This document shows positions 6,342-7,808 of a stretch of DNA of 7,808 nt, one piece after another. Origin of the DNA: Chloroflexota bacterium. Its GTDB lineage: Bacteria > Chloroflexota > Limnocylindria > Limnocylindrales > CSP1-4. The position numbers and the translations under genes were made by a program. The notes under the pieces are model-generated. The model saw only the letters and a list, made by a program, of their open reading frames with translations, was not told the origin of the DNA and ran no database searches. The first letter of the stretch is position 1, and the number at the start of each line of letters is the position of its first letter. The DNA is taken from positions 1 through 7,808 of the forward strand of contig JACCVB010000274.1 of assembly GCA_013698385.1 (NCBI GenBank), in the 5' to 3' direction.

Positions 6342-7664
6342 ATGGCGATCGACGAAAGCGGCCGGCCGACGGACCTCCTGCCCAAGCGCGAATTGTTCCG
6401 ACTGTCCCTGTACTGGCTTGGCCTGTCGTCCATCTTCGCCGGCCTGGGTGCGATCCTCCAGGGCCGGCTCATCTTCGACGGCCTCGTGCCCGACGCCACC
6501 GTGGCCGGCCGGACCCTCTTCCTGCTGACGATCGCGGGCGCCTTTATCGCGATCGTGGTCCAGCCCACGATCGGCTCGATCTCGGACTACACGATCACGC
6601 GCTGGGGCCGGCGCAAGCCGTACATCCTGATCGGCTCCATCCTGGACGTCGTCTTCCTGATCGGGATCGCCATGAGCAACGGCCTCATCGCGATCGCCGC
6701 GTTCGTCGCACTCCTCCAGTTCAGTTCGAACTTCGCCCAGGGACCGTTCCAGGGCTACGTCCCCGACCTCATCCCCGCGCAACAGGTCGGTCTGGCGAGC
6801 GCCATGGTCGGGATGATGCAGATCCTGGGGGTCGTCTCGGGCTTCGCCATCGGGGGCATCGCGGTGGCCACGAGCCAATTCGGCCTCGGGCTCATCGCGC
6901 TCGGCATCCTCGAACTCGTGACGATGCTCTCGGTCGTCATCCGGGTGCGCGAGGGCGGCGTCGTCAAACAGCGGGCCGGCCGATCGTGGTTCGCCATCGC
7001 CGCCGAGGCGTGGGGCACGGACATCCTGCACGAGCGCAGTTTCCTGTGGCTCGTGAGCTCCAGGCTGGCCATCCTCATGGCGGGTGGGGCCCTCACCAAC
7101 CTCGCCATCTTCTACCTGGTTCGCACCCTTGGGATGGATCAGCAGCAGTCCGGCACGGCGTTCGTGCTGATGGTCGGCCTCGTCGCCATCGGCACGGTGA
7201 TCGCCGTCGTCCCGGCGTCCCGCGTGTCCGACCGGGTCGGCCGCAAGAAGGTCATCTACGCCAGCTGTGGCGTGGGTGCCGTCGGGCTGGCGCTCGTTGC
7301 GATCGCCCAGAACTTCATCGTGGCCCTGATCGGTGCGGTCCTGTACGGGCTCTCGGCCGGCATCTTCCTGGCGGTCGACTGGGCGCTCATGACGGACATC
7401 ATCCCGAAGGCATCCAGCGGCAGGTACATGGGTCTGTCCAACGTGGCGACCGGATCCGCCGGGATCCTCGCGATCGCGTTCGGTGGGACGCTCATGGACA
7501 CCGTTGGTGGCGCCGCGGGGCCGCGTGCGGCGATGTGGCTGGCGGTGGTCCTGATGGGCATCGGCGCGGGCCTGCTCAGGCCGGTCGACGAGCGACGGCG
7601 CGAGGATCGGGGGCCGGAGCCCGCCCTGCTGGAGGCCGTCGTGGGTTCAGTCGGCCGGGCGTAG
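6342..7664 (+). CDS. Major facilitator superfamily transporter (SLC45/GPH-like)
   Basis: A 440-residue integral membrane protein with about 12 hydrophobic segments separated by a central polar stretch (about residues 201-232), the size and layout of an MFS permease. After a short cytoplasmic tail the first helix runs about residues 22-43. The MFS loop 2-3 motif A is GSISDYTITRWGRRK (residues 78-92), with an Arg-Trp-Gly-Arg-Arg form that resembles the sugar/cation symporters of the SLC45 (sucrose) and GPH groups. The second-half equivalent is SDRVGRKK (296-303). FQGYVPDLIP (136-145) and its internal counterpart VDWALMTDIIP (345-355) also recall that group. The C-terminal tail after about residue 412 is charged and cytoplasmic. 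The substrate is not determinable; sugars are a guess from the motif A form. Translation starts at ATG 6342 with a strong ribosome binding site. The 3' end overlaps a convergent gene by 18 bases. Confidence 0.9.
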   Translation: MAIDESGRPTDLLPKRELFRLSLYWLGLSSIFAGLGAILQGRLIFDGLVPDATVAGRTLFLLTIAGAFIAIVVQPTIGSISDYTITRWGRRKPYILIGSILDVVFLIGIAMSNGLIAIAAFVALLQFSSNFAQGPFQGYVPDLIPAQQVGLASAMVGMMQILGVVSGFAIGGIAVATSQFGLGLIALGILELVTMLSVVIRVREGGVVKQRAGRSWFAIAAEAWGTDILHERSFLWLVSSRLAILMAGGALTNLAIFYLVRTLGMDQQQSGTAFVLMVGLVAIGTVIAVVPASRVSDRVGRKKVIYASCGVGAVGLALVAIAQNFIVALIGAVLYGLSAGIFLAVDWALMTDIIPKASSGRYMGLSNVATGSAGILAIAFGGTLMDTVGGAAGPRAAMWLAVVLMGIGAGLLRPVDERRREDRGPEPALLEAVVGSVGRA

Positions 7665-7808
7665 GCGCCGGCGCACGTCGACCCTCGCCTGGCGCCACGC
7701 GAGCGGCCACGGCCGACGATAGAGCCAGGGCACGAAGGCCCACAGGTAGACCAGGTAGTCGAGGCGGATCGGTCTCGCCCCGAAGCCGAAGATGGCCTGG
7801 AACTGGCG
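7647..7808 (-). CDS. C-terminal end of unrecognised convergent protein, partial
   Basis: On the minus strand an open frame enters from the right edge and ends at a TGA formed by bases 7649-7647, giving the last 53 residues of a protein. It reads with a hydrophobic segment (IRLDYLVYLWAFVPWLY, residues 14-30) followed by a strongly basic tail rich in Arg and Trp, as in a last membrane helix with a positively charged cytoplasmic end. The residue makeup (no low-complexity shadow pattern, aromatic-rich helix) and its position right after the MFS gene support a real gene. The sequence FQAIFGFGARP before the helix faintly resembles the end of FTR1-type iron permeases, but this is too weak to assign. 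It is the only gene evidence in 7665-7808, which otherwise would be empty. Confidence 0.55.
   Translation of the reverse strand, partial: RQFQAIFGFGARPIRLDYLVYLWAFVPWLYRRPWPLAWRQARVDVRRRLRPAD

Noticed and set aside
7665..7674. GCGCCGGCGC palindrome after the MFS stop codon
   Set aside because: It has no loop and no T-run, lies inside the convergent coding frame, and such palindromes are common at this GC content.

Overview
This is a densely coded, very GC-rich window with strong G/C third-position bias, which produces long meaningless antisense ORFs. The long actinobacterial-type Lhr helicase, a 'PEGDT' Nei glycosylase, a Phd/VapC toxin-antitoxin pair and -10-like hexamers placed directly before start codons all suggest Actinomycetota or a high-GC Chloroflexota lineage (for example Limnocylindria-like). 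That placement is inference; no rRNA or marker gene is present.

Layout: (1) 1-3897, the 3' part of a Lhr-type superfamily 2 helicase gene, open from the first base and missing roughly the first 200 residues. (2) 3931-4236 and 4236-4664, a Phd/YefM-type antitoxin and VapC PIN-domain toxin overlapping by one base. (3) 4665-5492, a Nei/Fpg-family DNA glycosylase whose GTG start directly abuts the vapC stop. (4) 5504-6259, a stand-alone class II glutamine amidotransferase with N-terminal nucleophile Cys2. (5) 6260-6341, a short non-coding gap holding a GC-rich hairpin and a clear Shine-Dalgarno. (6) 6342-7664, a 12-helix-type MFS transporter. (7) 7647-7808 on the minus strand, the C-terminal 53 residues of a convergent gene that overlaps the MFS gene by 18 bases.

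The functional theme of the left two thirds is DNA repair: Lhr and Nei are neighbours in mycobacteria as well (recalled: Rv3296 lhr and Rv3297 nei in M. tuberculosis). Here a complete vapBC-like module lies between them, so that toxin and nei are probably co-translated. All plus-strand genes from lhr to the amidotransferase are separated by 33 bases or fewer and could be read through, but -10-like hexamers before the antitoxin and the amidotransferase suggest internal, possibly leaderless, promoters. The MFS gene has its own strong ribosome binding site after an 82-base gap and looks like a separate unit. I found no RNA gene, CRISPR array, insertion sequence or origin. I did not find an evidently new biological system; the unusual points are the toxin-antitoxin insertion and gene coupling in the repair cluster, and the unassigned amidotransferase.
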